Source of the DNA: an uncultured Bacteroidales bacterium
GTDB taxonomy: Bacteria > Bacteroidota > Bacteroidia > Bacteroidales > Bacteroidaceae
NCBI GenBank assembly: GCA_902778625.1
Contig: CACYYM010000030.1
Location: 1 to 64,000, forward strand
Direction of reading: 5' to 3'
DNA: 64,000 bases
In this document: positions 7,241 to 16,124 of the stretch, piece by piece
Numbering within the stretch: the first letter of the stretch is position 1
Layout: the number at the start of each line of letters is the position of its first letter
Position numbers and translations under genes: made by a program
The notes under the pieces: generated by a model
The model's database searches: none
Seen by the model: only the letters and a program-made list of their open reading frames with translations
Told to the model about the DNA's origin: nothing

Positions 7241-8860
7241 TCATTTTGACAGATTAGAGCTCTTCCTGAAAAGCAAGAAATCAACGCCAACTAGTGATAT
7301 GGCGTTGTCTCTGATGCAAAGGCTTTCGAGTACCACCATCAGCGAGTCGTTCCTAAAGGACATGAGCTTGTCGGGATGCTGCAGACATGATGTGTCCTGC
7401 TGCAAGATGGCGTTGATGGGATATACCAACACGACCTCGCCTTCTTTATTCTTTATGGTAAGGGTGTGTTCTTTGTAGGCACATGTGTAGTCTTCTTCCG
7501 GCAGTATCGTGCTGTAGTCGCCAAGTTCAATCTGCTCCTTTCTATCATGCCATCCATAATTATTGGAGACATCGCCAAGACTCTTGTCGTAGAAGAAATC
7601 GTATTCATTATAAGACCAATCGCCATACTTTTTCTTAAACTCGTCTTCTCCAATCCCTGTCCTTACATAGCTGATGACACTGCACACATCCTTGTACCTC
7701 TCGCACATCAGGCTGTCTTGCTTGATGCTATTCAGGTCTATTCGTTCTAAGAGTTTGCCAGTCTTGGCATTCGTCAGCTTCAGTTCTTTTAGATAGTCTT
7801 CCAGTCTTTGCTTCTGACAACTCAGGCCGATGCTTTTGGCCGAGATGCCGGGAATGTAGGTAAAGAGTATGATGGCAGCACCAAAGATGAGCGCCATCAG
7901 TTGGTATCGGCGTGTGCGTTCCTTGAAGAGCATCAGCACAAAGCATGTCATCAGCACGCCTGCCACGATGAGATAGAACCGGTCCTCAGTAAAACTGTAG
8001 CGGCGGATACGGTAGATGGAACCTATCCAATAGAGAACAAGAGGAGGAATCGCAATGAGCGTGAAGCGACGGTAGAACCAGTCGTAGTACCGCTTGCTGA
8101 GAATCGTCTGCGACATACTGCCTGCCAGAGCCACGCTGATGAATCCCATCACCATCCAAGCCACGCCGCCTTTCGGCAGTTCCCATTCGAAGACAATCTT
8201 TAAGAAATAGACATAAAGGATGAAGGTGTAGATGATGACGGCAGGCGAAAGGATGTAGTTGAGAATGATCTGCATTATCTTGGCTGGCTCGTCCACTTCA
8301 TCTTCGTCCTGACGAATGAGGGTGCAGCATATCTGCGGAGCTACAACAATCCATATAAAAGAGAAGATGTATTCGTATCGATGATTGGGCTCAGCAATGC
8401 CAAAGATATATATGAAGGAATCTACAATTGCCACAACGGCCAAAGTCAGTATTCCTGCCACGAGCAAGCCGAAGAATATCTGTGTCGCCACATGAATGGC
8501 ATGAGCGACGAAAGAGCGATTGTCCATCCTTTTGCTGCCGACAATCAGCAGAATGGCTGCAAGGACATAGGTGAAAAAGAATCCTGATGTCCATAGAAAA
8601 GGCTTTATGTTTATTGACAAAAGGAAGATGGACAGGAGGAAAGAGGCGTAGTATGCTATGCGGCTTGCTCGTTGAAGCCAGAAGGTTAATGCGACTAGCG
8701 GAACATACAGACAAAGAATATCGAGGCTGACACCAAGCCATTCGATGTTTTCAATGTCAAATACTGTTATGACAAAGACCATCACACCTAATGCTGCTTC
8801 AACAGGAAATCGCTGCGGACTACGCAGAAGTTGATGCAGCAATGTTTTTATCGACACCAT
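7241..8860 (-). CDS. DUF4153-type polytopic membrane protein
   Basis: 539 residues. The first 360 or so form about ten membrane helices; the C-terminal 170 residues are hydrophilic (LKLTNAKTGKLLERIDL...), probably exposed to one side of the membrane. The pattern matches DUF4153-containing proteins common in Bacteroidetes. Function is unknown. It heads a minus-strand operon with the DUF4832-type gene 29 bases downstream and has its own -7 box. Confidence 0.8.
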   Translation of the reverse strand: MVSIKTLLHQLLRSPQRFPVEAALGVMVFVITVFDIENIEWLGVSLDILCLYVPLVALTFWLQRASRIAYYASFLLSIFLLSINIKPFLWTSGFFFTYVLAAILLIVGSKRMDNRSFVAHAIHVATQIFFGLLVAGILTLAVVAIVDSFIYIFGIAEPNHRYEYIFSFIWIVVAPQICCTLIRQDEDEVDEPAKIMQIILNYILSPAVIIYTFILYVYFLKIVFEWELPKGGVAWMVMGFISVALAGSMSQTILSKRYYDWFYRRFTLIAIPPLVLYWIGSIYRIRRYSFTEDRFYLIVAGVLMTCFVLMLFKERTRRYQLMALIFGAAIILFTYIPGISAKSIGLSCQKQRLEDYLKELKLTNAKTGKLLERIDLNSIKQDSLMCERYKDVCSVISYVRTGIGEDEFKKKYGDWSYNEYDFFYDKSLGDVSNNYGWHDRKEQIELGDYSTILPEEDYTCAYKEHTLTIKNKEGEVVLVYPINAILQQDTSCLQHPDKLMSFRNDSLMVVLESLCIRDNAISLVGVDFLLFRKSSNLSK

Positions 8861-8908
8861 TATTATACTCCTTTTATGACTTTACTTGCCAAACAATATA
8901 ATGCCAAT

Positions 8909-8917
8909 GCAAAGTTA
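8909..8917 (-). promoter_or_regulatory. -7 box (TAACTTTGC) of the DUF4153 operon
   Basis: Minus-strand TAACTTTGC, 48 bases before the ATG at 8860. Confidence 0.55.
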
Positions 8918-8984
8918 AGCATTTCATGAAAAAGAGCCAAATGTTTGGCACATTATTTTGAGTTCTTCGGCATCGCTTGTTATG

Positions 8985-9060
8985 ATGGCAAACTAAGCGT
9001 GCTTAATTGGCAAACTTAACGTGCCATGTTTACAAACTAAGCGTGCCGTGTTTCCTGACA
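8985..9060. repeat. 22-bp-period palindrome array 1 (TTAACGTG type)
   Basis: Three units with core AAGCGTG or TAACGTG; the central C of each is at 8998, 9020 and 9042, exactly 22 bases apart. Spacers carry TTGGCAAACT or TTACAAACT. The array fills the gap between the true 3' end of the lipoprotein gene (9074) and the promoter of the DUF4153 operon. Confidence 0.8.
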
Positions 9061-9073
9061 CGGCACGCCTATC

Positions 9074-10092
9074 TTATTCTTGTGGCTTGTAACCTGGGAT
9101 GTATTCCACTTTGTGGTCCTTGATGCTAAGGATTTTGCTCCAATCATGAGGAATGACATAGGCTCCGACCACTTCATCGATGACAAGGATGTAGGGCTGC
9201 TGTGCAGGCTCTTGTGGCGATAGGGGCGCTTGGTGCTGTAAGGGTAGAGTTCCTTGTTGTTCCTCTCTATTTTAAAGAAGTCAGAACCATAGTTCAGGTG
9301 GAACAGCATGTTGGGATGATTCCTGACGTACTCGTATTTCGCCATGAACTTTAAATCACTCAACACGCTCTTTGCCTTGGATTTGGGCACGACATACAGG
9401 TGGCCTTTGGTTTTGCAGGTGTTCGTGCGCTCTTCATCATACATCCATCTGTTGAAGTTCTGCGGACCGGCCTTGTAGTCTTCCTCGGTAAGGTCGTAGG
9501 ATACCTCGTAAACCTTTACGTTTTCGGTCGTTTCGACGGTTTGCTTGATGAACTTCGTGATGGGGCGGTCATCGTAGGGCTCTGCCTTTCCCCCTTCCTC
9601 GCGGACAATGTGCTCCACGGTAATGAAGATGTGCTCCTTGTCTCCCTCGTAATGCAGGGTCGCAGCTCTGGCTGCCTTGAAAAAGGCATGGTAGCTGTCC
9701 TTGCCAAACAATTCGAGCCGTTCGCCCTCCAGAAGGTCCAGCGCCAAAGCGTAAACGATGCTGTCCTTGTCCAGTACATGATTCTCCTTGTGGTAGCATT
9801 GGCGGGCCATGGAGCAGCCCCATCTGAAGGCACGCAGGCAGGAATCCCCTGCTTCGATAGCTCCTTCCTGACCCAGCGCACCTTTGGCAATGTTGATGGA
9901 ATAGTAGGCTGCCTTCATCGAAATGCTGTCTCCATCGTATTGCTCACATTTAATGACATCTTTCTCTTCTTGTTTGTCGAGGAATTGTATCAGGTTCTCG
10001 ATAGGATCTTTGCCTGGCTGTTTATTATCTAAGCGGCTCGTACAGGAGGCCATCATGCTGCAAAGCAGCAACAGGAGGATGTGTTGTTTCAT
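9074..10092 (-). pseudogene. Lipoprotein gene with a frameshift near its 3' end
   Basis: The N-terminus MKQHILLLLLCSMMASCTS is a lipoprotein signal peptide with a lipobox cysteine at residue 17. The rest (about 290 residues in frame) is of no recognised family. At about 9223-9226 (a G4 run on the plus strand) the frame breaks. The open frame continues into unlikely sequence to 9037. The next frame instead reads AQQPYILVIDEVVGAYVI...IPGYKPQE and stops at 9074, clearly the real C-terminus. One missing base explains it, either a mutation or a sequencing error. The protein is probably anchored to the periplasmic face of a membrane. Confidence 0.75.
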
Positions 10093-10141
10093 TGTAGTTG
10101 TTGTTTATTTGGTTAGGGGTTAATGTTTATGAAATTTACGG

Positions 10142-10240
10142 CTCACGAGGTTTGGGACAAATTCACACGTGGATTTTGGCAAATCCACACGAGGATTTTG
10201 ATAAATCCACACGAGGATTTTTGATAAGGCTCACGAGGTT
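10142..10240. repeat. 22-bp-period palindrome array 2 (CACACGAGG type)
   Basis: Five copies of CACG(A/T)GG beginning at 10144, 10166, 10188, 10210 and 10232, exactly 22 bases apart, with spacers ATTTTGGCAAATC or ATTTTGATAAATC. It lies between two co-directional genes. Confidence 0.9.
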
Positions 10241-10253
10241 TGACAAATACCTT

Positions 10254-10646
10254 TCAATTTCCCTTTTCTCCTTCCTTCATCTCTGCAATCGCCATTTGCA
10301 GTTGCTGCCCGCTTTGCTCAATGTCTGCCACAGTCTCTTCGAAGGTGGGGAAGGATTGGGTCATGGAAAGCATGGTTTGATAGTCTTGATGCGCAGGATA
10401 GATGTCTGCTTCACCTGGGTCATTGCCCTTCGGAGGCATGAAGAGGAACAACCCGACGGCAATTGCTGCCGCTATGCTTGCTGCCCAAGGAAGGAAATGT
10501 TTCTGCCTTGTCCCCTCCCAAAGAGAAGGAATCCTTTTCTTGTCAATTGCATCCATCTGCTCGTTCAGCCGAGCCATGAAGTCCTCTTCGCTACTCATCT
10601 CTGGATGGTAGGAATGGAATATGTCGTAAAGTTCCTGGTCTTTCAT
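10254..10646 (-). CDS. Single-span membrane protein, probable anti-sigma-like partner
   Basis: 130 residues with a cytoplasmic N-terminal part (about 1-48), one membrane helix (about 49-68: LPWAASIAAAIAVGLFLFM) and a C-terminal part outside. The size and topology fit small anti-sigma-type proteins, and the start is 10 bases after the end of an ECF sigma-factor gene. No zinc-binding motif is visible, so the anti-sigma role is inferred from context. Confidence 0.65.
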   Translation of the reverse strand: MKDQELYDIFHSYHPEMSSEEDFMARLNEQMDAIDKKRIPSLWEGTRQKHFLPWAASIAAAIAVGLFLFMPPKGNDPGEADIYPAHQDYQTMLSMTQSFPTFEETVADIEQSGQQLQMAIAEMKEGEKGN

Positions 10647-10656
10647 AGTTCTTCTT

Positions 10657-11066
10657 TTAACCTTTTAACTTTTCCCTTAAATGTGATCTTCCTCTCGACA
10701 GGCTTGCTTTGACCGTCCCTTCGCTCGTGTTCATGATTGTCGCGATTTCCCTGATGGGACGGTCTTCCATGTAGAAGAGCAGCACGGCCGTTCGTTCGCT
10801 GAGCGTCAAGCCATCGATGGCGCGATACCGGCACGAACCGAATCCTTTCGCTGATGGTCAGCCAAGCAGTTGCATGCAATCCTGTAAAGCCAACGTGAGA
10901 AGCCGCCGTCGTCCTCGAAATCAGCCGATGCCGTGTATGCCTTGAGCAAAGCCTCCTGAGCGATGTCGTCTGCTTCCTGGTCGTTGCCGCTGCATGCTGC
11001 CAAAAGGAATCGACGTAAGCCTGATAGTTCCTTGCGGACGAGAAAGGTGAATTGTTCGCGGTTCAT
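10657..11066 (-). pseudogene. ECF sigma factor broken by a frameshift
   Basis: Two frames together encode one short ECF sigma factor. Region 2 is in the frame starting at 11066 (NDQEADDIAQEALLKAYTA, FSRWLYRIACNCLADHQRK) and stops prematurely near 10806. Region 4 continues in another frame: IDGLTLSERTAVLLFYMED, REIATIMNTSEGTVKASLS, ending REKLKG at 10657. The shift falls at about 10825-10850 and needs one missing base. A 14-bp repeat, gcggttcattgatg, covers the start codon (11058-11071) and recurs at 11101-11114. Confidence 0.8.
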
Positions 11067-11124
11067 TGATGCTTTTGCACAAAGGCGCGCTTCTTGATGC
11101 GCGGTTCATTGATGACTTGTTCTA

Positions 11125-11790
11125 TTAGATAAATCGCAGCATGTCCATGCTTATTCTCTTCCCCAGTTCGCGCAGCATCCAGCCGACCGCTTTGTGCATG
11201 AGGTCGTGCGGATGGTGGAGGTGCATCTCGGCATAACGCAGGCACCAGAACGGGTCGCCAAGTTGCGTCGTCTTCCAAGTGCAGACCATGCTCATGCGTT
11301 GTTTCCAAAGGTTATCGCTTTTGGCGAGGCTGTCGAGGAGCGCTATCTTGTAATCCCTGTCGCCGAGGCTTGAGGGCAGCATCAACCAAGCGCCCAATAT
11401 CTTGTGGACAGAGAGGTCAACGAGGTCCCAGTTGTTCGCTTGCTCAGCATATTTGAGATACATTATTAATATATTATCACGGGCACGAATGGCATCCTCG
11501 TCATTTATGAGACGCTTTGCCAGAAGGCTTTCGAACTTGGCAACAAGGATGAGAAGTCCGCAGAGCCGTACCTCGTGCCAACGGTTCATCAGCAGTTCGG
11601 GCACTTCTTCCAAGGGAAAGTCCTTCCAAGCGGCTTTGACAATCTCTCTTGTCTGCGGCACTTTCAGGCCGAGGAACTCGTCGCCCTCGCCGTACTCGCC
11701 TTTGCCGGTCTTGAAGAAGCGCATTAGGATTTCCCTTTGCTTCTCGTCATGAAGCGACTCCATATAAGCGATGATGTCCTTTGCCGTCAT
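11125..11790 (-). CDS. AlkD-like DNA alkylation repair protein, C-terminally short
   Basis: 221 residues made of HEAT-like helical repeats, with motifs KVPQTREIVKAAWKDF, NNWDLVDLSVHKILG and HKAVGWMLRELGKR that identify the AlkD family, which excises alkylated bases without base flipping. Family members usually continue about 30 residues past VGWMLRE with a MPRTMLRYAIE helix; here the protein ends MDMLRFI, so the last helix is missing. The ATG at 11790 overlaps the helicase stop (ATGA), which fixes the start. Confidence 0.88.
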   Translation of the reverse strand: MTAKDIIAYMESLHDEKQREILMRFFKTGKGEYGEGDEFLGLKVPQTREIVKAAWKDFPLEEVPELLMNRWHEVRLCGLLILVAKFESLLAKRLINDEDAIRARDNILIMYLKYAEQANNWDLVDLSVHKILGAWLMLPSSLGDRDYKIALLDSLAKSDNLWKQRMSMVCTWKTTQLGDPFWCLRYAEMHLHHPHDLMHKAVGWMLRELGKRISMDMLRFI

Positions 11791-13700
11791 TTTCTCTTTC
11801 TTAGCATTCGTGCCACAATGGAGCGGATTTCGTCGATTTCCTTGTCTTGCTTCTTTGTCTTGCGCCTTGGTTTCTTGGGCGAATCTGTCGGAAAGGCGTC
11901 GAGCATCGACATCTGTTTCTCGTGAAGATAGGTGTCGACGCTGAAGCCTTTCTCTGCAATCTTCGTGAGCAGATACTGGCGAGCAAGGCAAGTTTGCCGC
12001 AAGTCGGGTAGTGCGTTGCCCAAGCGACGAGCCGCCTGCTTGTTGTTTGTCTCGACCTTTTGACTGAGCTCAATGGGAACAGAGAGGATGTCGTGCAGTT
12101 GGTTCGCAAAGTAGTCTGCGCTGCGCTTCACGCGCTCCAGGAAGTCCTTCTCGTGCAGGGCGTCGAAAGACATCGACTGAATCAGTTGCCGCCACTTGTC
12201 AGCCACGCCTCCGACACGTTCGCGGAGCAGCGAGAGCGCCTCGTTGTGCTTCCCCGTAAGTGCGGAGTGGCTGTGATAGAAATACTCGTTGAAGAGTCGC
12301 ATCATCGACTCCTCAAGATAAAGGATGGAACGGAAGTCGAAGAGTTGCAGAAGAAGGTGGCGTTCGTATTCCTGCTTGAGCAGGGGCAACTGCTGAATGC
12401 TTCTTTCTGCCTCGCTCTCTTGACGTGCGATGTAGCTATCGACGCGCTGGTCGCTCATGACGGCTCGCGCGTCGAGAGGCTTGGCGAGCACCAGTCCTTC
12501 GAGCGTGCGGCAGCGGCTCAGGGCGACATAGACCTGTCCCGGAGCAAAACTCATATTGGCGTCGATGATGGCGCGGTCGAAGGTGAGGCCCTGACTCTTG
12601 TGGATGGTGATGGCCCAAGCCAAGCGCAAGGGCAACTGCTTGAACGTCCCCTGCACCTCCGACTCAATTTCCCTCGTCTTTTCGTTCAAGGTGTAGCGCG
12701 TGTTCTCCCACTCCAAAGGCTCTACATCGATGGCTTCCGAGTCGCCCTCACAATAGACGCTCAGTTGCCTGTCGCTCGCCTCTTGAACCCGTCCGATGCG
12801 TCCGTTGTAGTAGCGATGCTCGCCGGTCGGGTCGTTCTTCACGAACATCACTTGCGCCCCTTCCTTCAGGACGAGCGTCTCAGCCGTGGGGTAGGAGTAG
12901 TCGGGGAACGTGCCCTTGATTTCTGCTTTGTATGTATAGGCATAGCCCGGCAGTTTCTGGAGTTCCGACTCGTTGTAGTGGTTGGCAATGTTGTTGTGGG
13001 TAGTGAGGCGGATGTACGGCTCTTTCGGGCTGGGGACGAATGTCGAATCGTATCGCGTGTTGAGTTTCGCGAGTGCTTCTGCCGAGGGATGTCCGCTTCG
13101 CACCTCACTAAGTAGGGAGATGAAGGTGTCGTCCTGCTGGCGGTAGATGTGGCTCAATTGGATGGTCACGTAGTCGATTTGCTGCAAGGCCTTCGAGCCG
13201 AAGAAGTACGGCGTGTCGTAGAAGGGCTTGAGTATCTGCTCGTCTTCGGGCGTGACGACGGGCGTGAGCTGTGCCAAGTCACCAATCATGAGGAGTTGCA
13301 CCCCGCCAAAAGGTTCGCCATGCTCGCGGAAACGACGCAGCACGGCATCGATGGCATCGAGCAGGTCCGCGCGAACCATCGAGATTTCGTCGATGATGAG
13401 CAAGTCCATCGAAGCGATAATCTTGCGCTTCTCCTTGCTGAAGTCGAACTTGCTCTCCACCTTGGCCCCAGGTACGTAAGGCGAGAGGGGCAGTTGGAAG
13501 AAGGAATGGATGGTGACGCCGCCTGCGTTGATGGCTGCCACGCCTGTCGGAGCGACCACAATAGGCCGCTTGCGTGAGCGCTCCATGATGGCCTTGAGGA
13601 ACGTCGTCTTGCCCGTCCCCGCCTTGCCTGTCAGGAAGATGCTTCGCCCGGTATTCTCGACGAAGTCCCATGCCGTACGCAGTTCGCTGTTTCGTTCCAT
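11787..13700 (-). CDS. Pif1/RecD-like ATP-dependent DNA helicase
   Basis: 637 residues. Walker A LTGKAGTGKTTFL (about 18-30), Walker B LLIIDEISMV (about 98-107), a GDLAQLTPV motif and the late motif TIHKSQGLTFDRAIID (about 365-380) define a superfamily 1B 5'-3' helicase. The C-terminal 130 residues hold a helix-turn-helix-like segment (ALPDLRQTCLARQYLLTKIAEK) and a basic tail. These proteins act on D-loops, G-quadruplexes and recombination intermediates. Co-transcribed with the AlkD-like gene. Confidence 0.9.
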   Translation of the reverse strand: MERNSELRTAWDFVENTGRSIFLTGKAGTGKTTFLKAIMERSRKRPIVVAPTGVAAINAGGVTIHSFFQLPLSPYVPGAKVESKFDFSKEKRKIIASMDLLIIDEISMVRADLLDAIDAVLRRFREHGEPFGGVQLLMIGDLAQLTPVVTPEDEQILKPFYDTPYFFGSKALQQIDYVTIQLSHIYRQQDDTFISLLSEVRSGHPSAEALAKLNTRYDSTFVPSPKEPYIRLTTHNNIANHYNESELQKLPGYAYTYKAEIKGTFPDYSYPTAETLVLKEGAQVMFVKNDPTGEHRYYNGRIGRVQEASDRQLSVYCEGDSEAIDVEPLEWENTRYTLNEKTREIESEVQGTFKQLPLRLAWAITIHKSQGLTFDRAIIDANMSFAPGQVYVALSRCRTLEGLVLAKPLDARAVMSDQRVDSYIARQESEAERSIQQLPLLKQEYERHLLLQLFDFRSILYLEESMMRLFNEYFYHSHSALTGKHNEALSLLRERVGGVADKWRQLIQSMSFDALHEKDFLERVKRSADYFANQLHDILSVPIELSQKVETNNKQAARRLGNALPDLRQTCLARQYLLTKIAEKGFSVDTYLHEKQMSMLDAFPTDSPKKPRRKTKKQDKEIDEIRSIVARMLRKRK

Positions 13701-13719
13701 TTGAAATGTGCTTACGATG

Positions 13720-14226
13720 TCAAGCGCGTTTTAATCTTTCATTCAGCAAATGGCACAACTCGTTGGCCTTCATGCTGATGTCAACAACGGAGATAGACTC
13801 TTGGGCATTGATGAGGTGCTTGTTCATGGAACGGAAGAGGCGGCCGAAGATGCTGGCGTCCTCCATCTTTTGCCGTTCCACGCCTGGCTTGTAGTTGATG
13901 GCTACGAAGTTGTTATCCCCAAGTCTCCTGACCTCGAAGGACGCGACGTCGGCAAAGCGGACGTGCCACGTCTTCATTCCTCGGTAGGAGATTCCCTCGT
14001 CGTTGATGGTCAGGTGAGGCTGGTCGAAGAGCCTTTCCTTCAGGAACGACCAGAGCAACACGATGCCGCCGCAGCCGAAGAACACGATAGTGCCCCATCC
14101 TACAACCAGATGATACACGTTCTTGTGTATGTGGAGGATGTAGACGCCGCCACAGACGAAGAGGATGCTTCCCAAAAACAGCAGCAGCATCCGCCAGAGA
14201 GAATGATATATCTTGACTTCTTCCAT
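13720..14226 (-). CDS. STM3941-like membrane protein with PH-type domain
   Basis: 168 residues. Two membrane helices (about 12-32 and 41-62) are followed by a beta-rich domain with LTINDEGISYRG and HVRFADVASFEV, typical of bacterial PH-like or STM3941 proteins. Function unknown. Ends 19 bases before the helicase start, so it is probably the first gene of the helicase operon. Confidence 0.7.
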   Translation of the reverse strand: MEEVKIYHSLWRMLLLFLGSILFVCGGVYILHIHKNVYHLVVGWGTIVFFGCGGIVLLWSFLKERLFDQPHLTINDEGISYRGMKTWHVRFADVASFEVRRLGDNNFVAINYKPGVERQKMEDASIFGRLFRSMNKHLINAQESISVVDISMKANELCHLLNERLKRA

Positions 14227-14257
14227 AGGCCTTTTAACTTTTCACCTTTTTACTTTT

Positions 14258-14845
14258 TCACCTTTTCAACCTTTCTTCTACGACGTTCCAGTCAACGATT
14301 TGCCAAAGCGCGGCAAGATGATCGGGCCGACGATTCTGGTAATCGAGGTAGTAGGCATGTTCCCAGACGTCAAAGGTCAGCAGGGGTGTGAGGCCTTTCT
14401 GAATGGGGTTGGCGGCGTTCACCTCTTGCGTGATGACGAGTTTGCCGTCCTTATCTGCCGAGAGCCACACCCAACCCGAGCCGAAGAGAGTCGCTCCCTT
14501 CTTCTGAAACTCGTCCTTGAAAGCCTCGAACGAACCGAAGTCCCTCTTAATTGCCTCAGCCAAAGCACCCGTAGGCTCTTGCTTTGTCGGCTTAGATGCA
14601 AACTGACGGAAGTAAAGTTCATGGTTCAAGATTTGTCCCGCATTGTTGAGAATGCCGCCACTTGCCTTGCAGACAATCTCCTCGAGGCTTGCTTCCTCGA
14701 ATCCGCTGCCAGACAGAAGTGCGTTGAGGTTATTGACGTAGGCAGCCAAATGCTTGCCGTGGTGGAAGCCGATGGTGTCTTTACTGATGACTGGCTGCAG
14801 GGCATCTGCCTCGTAGGGCAATGCCATCAAACTAAACTTTCCCAT
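14258..14845 (-). CDS. sodB: Superoxide dismutase (Fe/Mn family)
   Basis: 195 residues. The metal ligands are in IGFHHGKHLAAYVNNLN (His near 29), QILNHELYF (His near 76) and the signature FDVWEHAYYLDY (Asp and His near 160-165). GSGWVWLSAD is also present. Detoxifies superoxide in the cytoplasm. Fe versus Mn use cannot be decided from sequence. It has a TATCTTTGC promoter box 31 bases upstream. The 3' flank (14230-14275) is a low-complexity run of ttttaacttttcacc repeats. Confidence 0.95.
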   Translation of the reverse strand: MGKFSLMALPYEADALQPVISKDTIGFHHGKHLAAYVNNLNALLSGSGFEEASLEEIVCKASGGILNNAGQILNHELYFRQFASKPTKQEPTGALAEAIKRDFGSFEAFKDEFQKKGATLFGSGWVWLSADKDGKLVITQEVNAANPIQKGLTPLLTFDVWEHAYYLDYQNRRPDHLAALWQIVDWNVVEERLKR

Positions 14846-14875
14846 ACCTTATTATATTTATATAGTTTTGCGTTT

Positions 14876-14884
14876 GCAAAGATA
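14876..14884 (-). promoter_or_regulatory. -7 box (TATCTTTGC) of sodB
   Basis: Minus-strand TATCTTTGC 31 bases upstream of the ATG, with an AT-rich leader. Confidence 0.6.
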
Positions 14885-15001
14885 CAAAAAAGTTCATAGT
14901 TATGAGTGCATAGTCCATAGTTTTTTTCTCACGAAATGTTAAAAGATGCAACAAATCGAAAGATTTCTTTTAAAACATTTGGTTTATATTATAAACTTGT
15001 T

Positions 15002-15010
15002 TACCTTTGC
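15002..15010 (+). promoter_or_regulatory. -7 box (TACCTTTGC)
   Basis: Plus-strand TACCTTTGC 63 bases before the ATG at 15073. Confidence 0.55.
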
Positions 15011-15072
15011 GTCGTCAAACGTTATAAAACACGTCGAAACACTTTAATAATAACAACTTAACACAAGGAACT

Positions 15073-15735
15073 ATGGAAGAAAACATGGAGTTGACTGCTG
15101 AGCGCAGTCTTGAGATTATTACCGAACAGATTGAAAAGAGTCGTAGATCTGTGTCGAAAGATACGGGGCAGTGGCTTTTCGTAACGGGTTTGATAGCGAT
15201 GATAATGTCTGTTATCGTGGCAAGTGCCAACCTTTTGAGTTGGACACCTCTTTTTCATTTGCTTTGGTTCGCCTTGCCTGTCGTTATTTGGCTCGTGATG
15301 AAGTATGTCAACAGAAACCGAGTGCCTGTTCCTGAGAGTCTGGTAGGCACGTTAGTCAAGAAGACTTGGTACACCATCTTGGCCTTCGCGCTTGTTTATT
15401 CCGTTATTGCTACTGTATGGAATATCGTTTTGCAACACTATGAGAGTCCCGAAGTCTTTCTTCATGCTGGGATGCACATAACGCCTACTATCCTCACCTT
15501 GCTGGCTGTTGCGGTCAGCATGACAGGCCTGATCTTGAAGAAAAGCTCGTTGGTATGGTTCGGATTGCTGTCCTTCGTGATATTGAAATGTGGCTTACTC
15601 TCTCTTATATTAGGTCGTCTTTTGTCACCTACAGTGTGGGCCAAGTTGAGTTTTATCCGGCCTTGCGAGCTGATATTCCTCTTTGCTCTTGTCGGCCTGA
15701 TGCTCCCAGGCTGGATGCTTAAAAAGCAAAAGTAG
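15073..15735 (+). CDS. Polytopic membrane protein of a regulator pair
   Basis: 220 residues. A short charged N-terminus (EIITEQIEKSRRSVSKDTGQ) is followed by six predicted membrane helices ending with a KKQK anchor. No family is recognised with certainty. The winged-helix regulator gene begins 1 base after its stop, a common pairing in Bacteroidetes in which the regulator probably controls the operon. Confidence 0.75.
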   Translation: MEENMELTAERSLEIITEQIEKSRRSVSKDTGQWLFVTGLIAMIMSVIVASANLLSWTPLFHLLWFALPVVIWLVMKYVNRNRVPVPESLVGTLVKKTWYTILAFALVYSVIATVWNIVLQHYESPEVFLHAGMHITPTILTLLAVAVSMTGLILKKSSLVWFGLLSFVILKCGLLSLILGRLLSPTVWAKLSFIRPCELIFLFALVGLMLPGWMLKKQK

Positions 15736-15736
15736 T

Positions 15737-16033
15737 ATGGCTTTCCAACCATTAGACCCGTTATTGCACGCTGAGTTGCGACTCGCGGTAATGTCTTTGC
15801 TCATCGCCGACGAGGAGGCCGAGTTCCCTTACATCAAGGAGCAGACGGGAGCGACGGCAGGTAACTTGAGTGTACAAATAGAGAAACTGTCGGCAGCAGG
15901 TTATATAAAGGTCAAGAAGACGTTCAAGGGGAAACGACCTTGCACGATTTGTCGCATCACAGCAAAGGGTCAGAAGGCTTTTACGGCTTATGTCGAGGCC
16001 TTGAAAGGTTACCTTGAAGTGGGAGATAAATAA
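15737..16033 (+). CDS. Winged-helix transcriptional regulator
   Basis: 98 residues resembling the MarR/ArsR-like winged-helix DNA-binding domain of Bacteroidetes: LLHAELRLAVMSLLI, recognition region EQTGATAGNLSVQIEKLSAA, wing YIKVKKTFKGKRPCTI. Stand-alone without an effector domain. Translationally adjacent to the membrane-protein gene. A hairpin with a T-rich tail follows. Confidence 0.85.
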   Translation: MAFQPLDPLLHAELRLAVMSLLIADEEAEFPYIKEQTGATAGNLSVQIEKLSAAGYIKVKKTFKGKRPCTICRITAKGQKAFTAYVEALKGYLEVGDK

Positions 16034-16045
16034 TGTTAAATATTC

Positions 16046-16085
16046 AAGGGGAAATGGCGTTTCGATGCTTTTTCCCCTTTTTCTT
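16046..16085 (+). terminator. Rho-independent terminator
   Basis: AAGGGGAAA (16046-16054) pairs with TTTCCCCTT (16071-16079), followed by TTTTTCTTTT. It lies just upstream of the next promoter box. Confidence 0.75.
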
Positions 16086-16088
16086 TTA

Positions 16089-16097
16089 TATCTTTGC
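16089..16097 (+). promoter_or_regulatory. -7 box (TATCTTTGC)
   Basis: TATCTTTGC 28 bases before the ATG at 16125, directly after the terminator. Confidence 0.6.
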
Positions 16098-16124
16098 AGG
16101 CAGAAAGACCAAATTATTCGCGCC

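Noticed and set aside
10098..10712. A long plus-strand frame reading through array 2
   Set aside because: It is antisense to a sigma-partner gene and its repeated residues simply reflect the 22-bp array; no family features.
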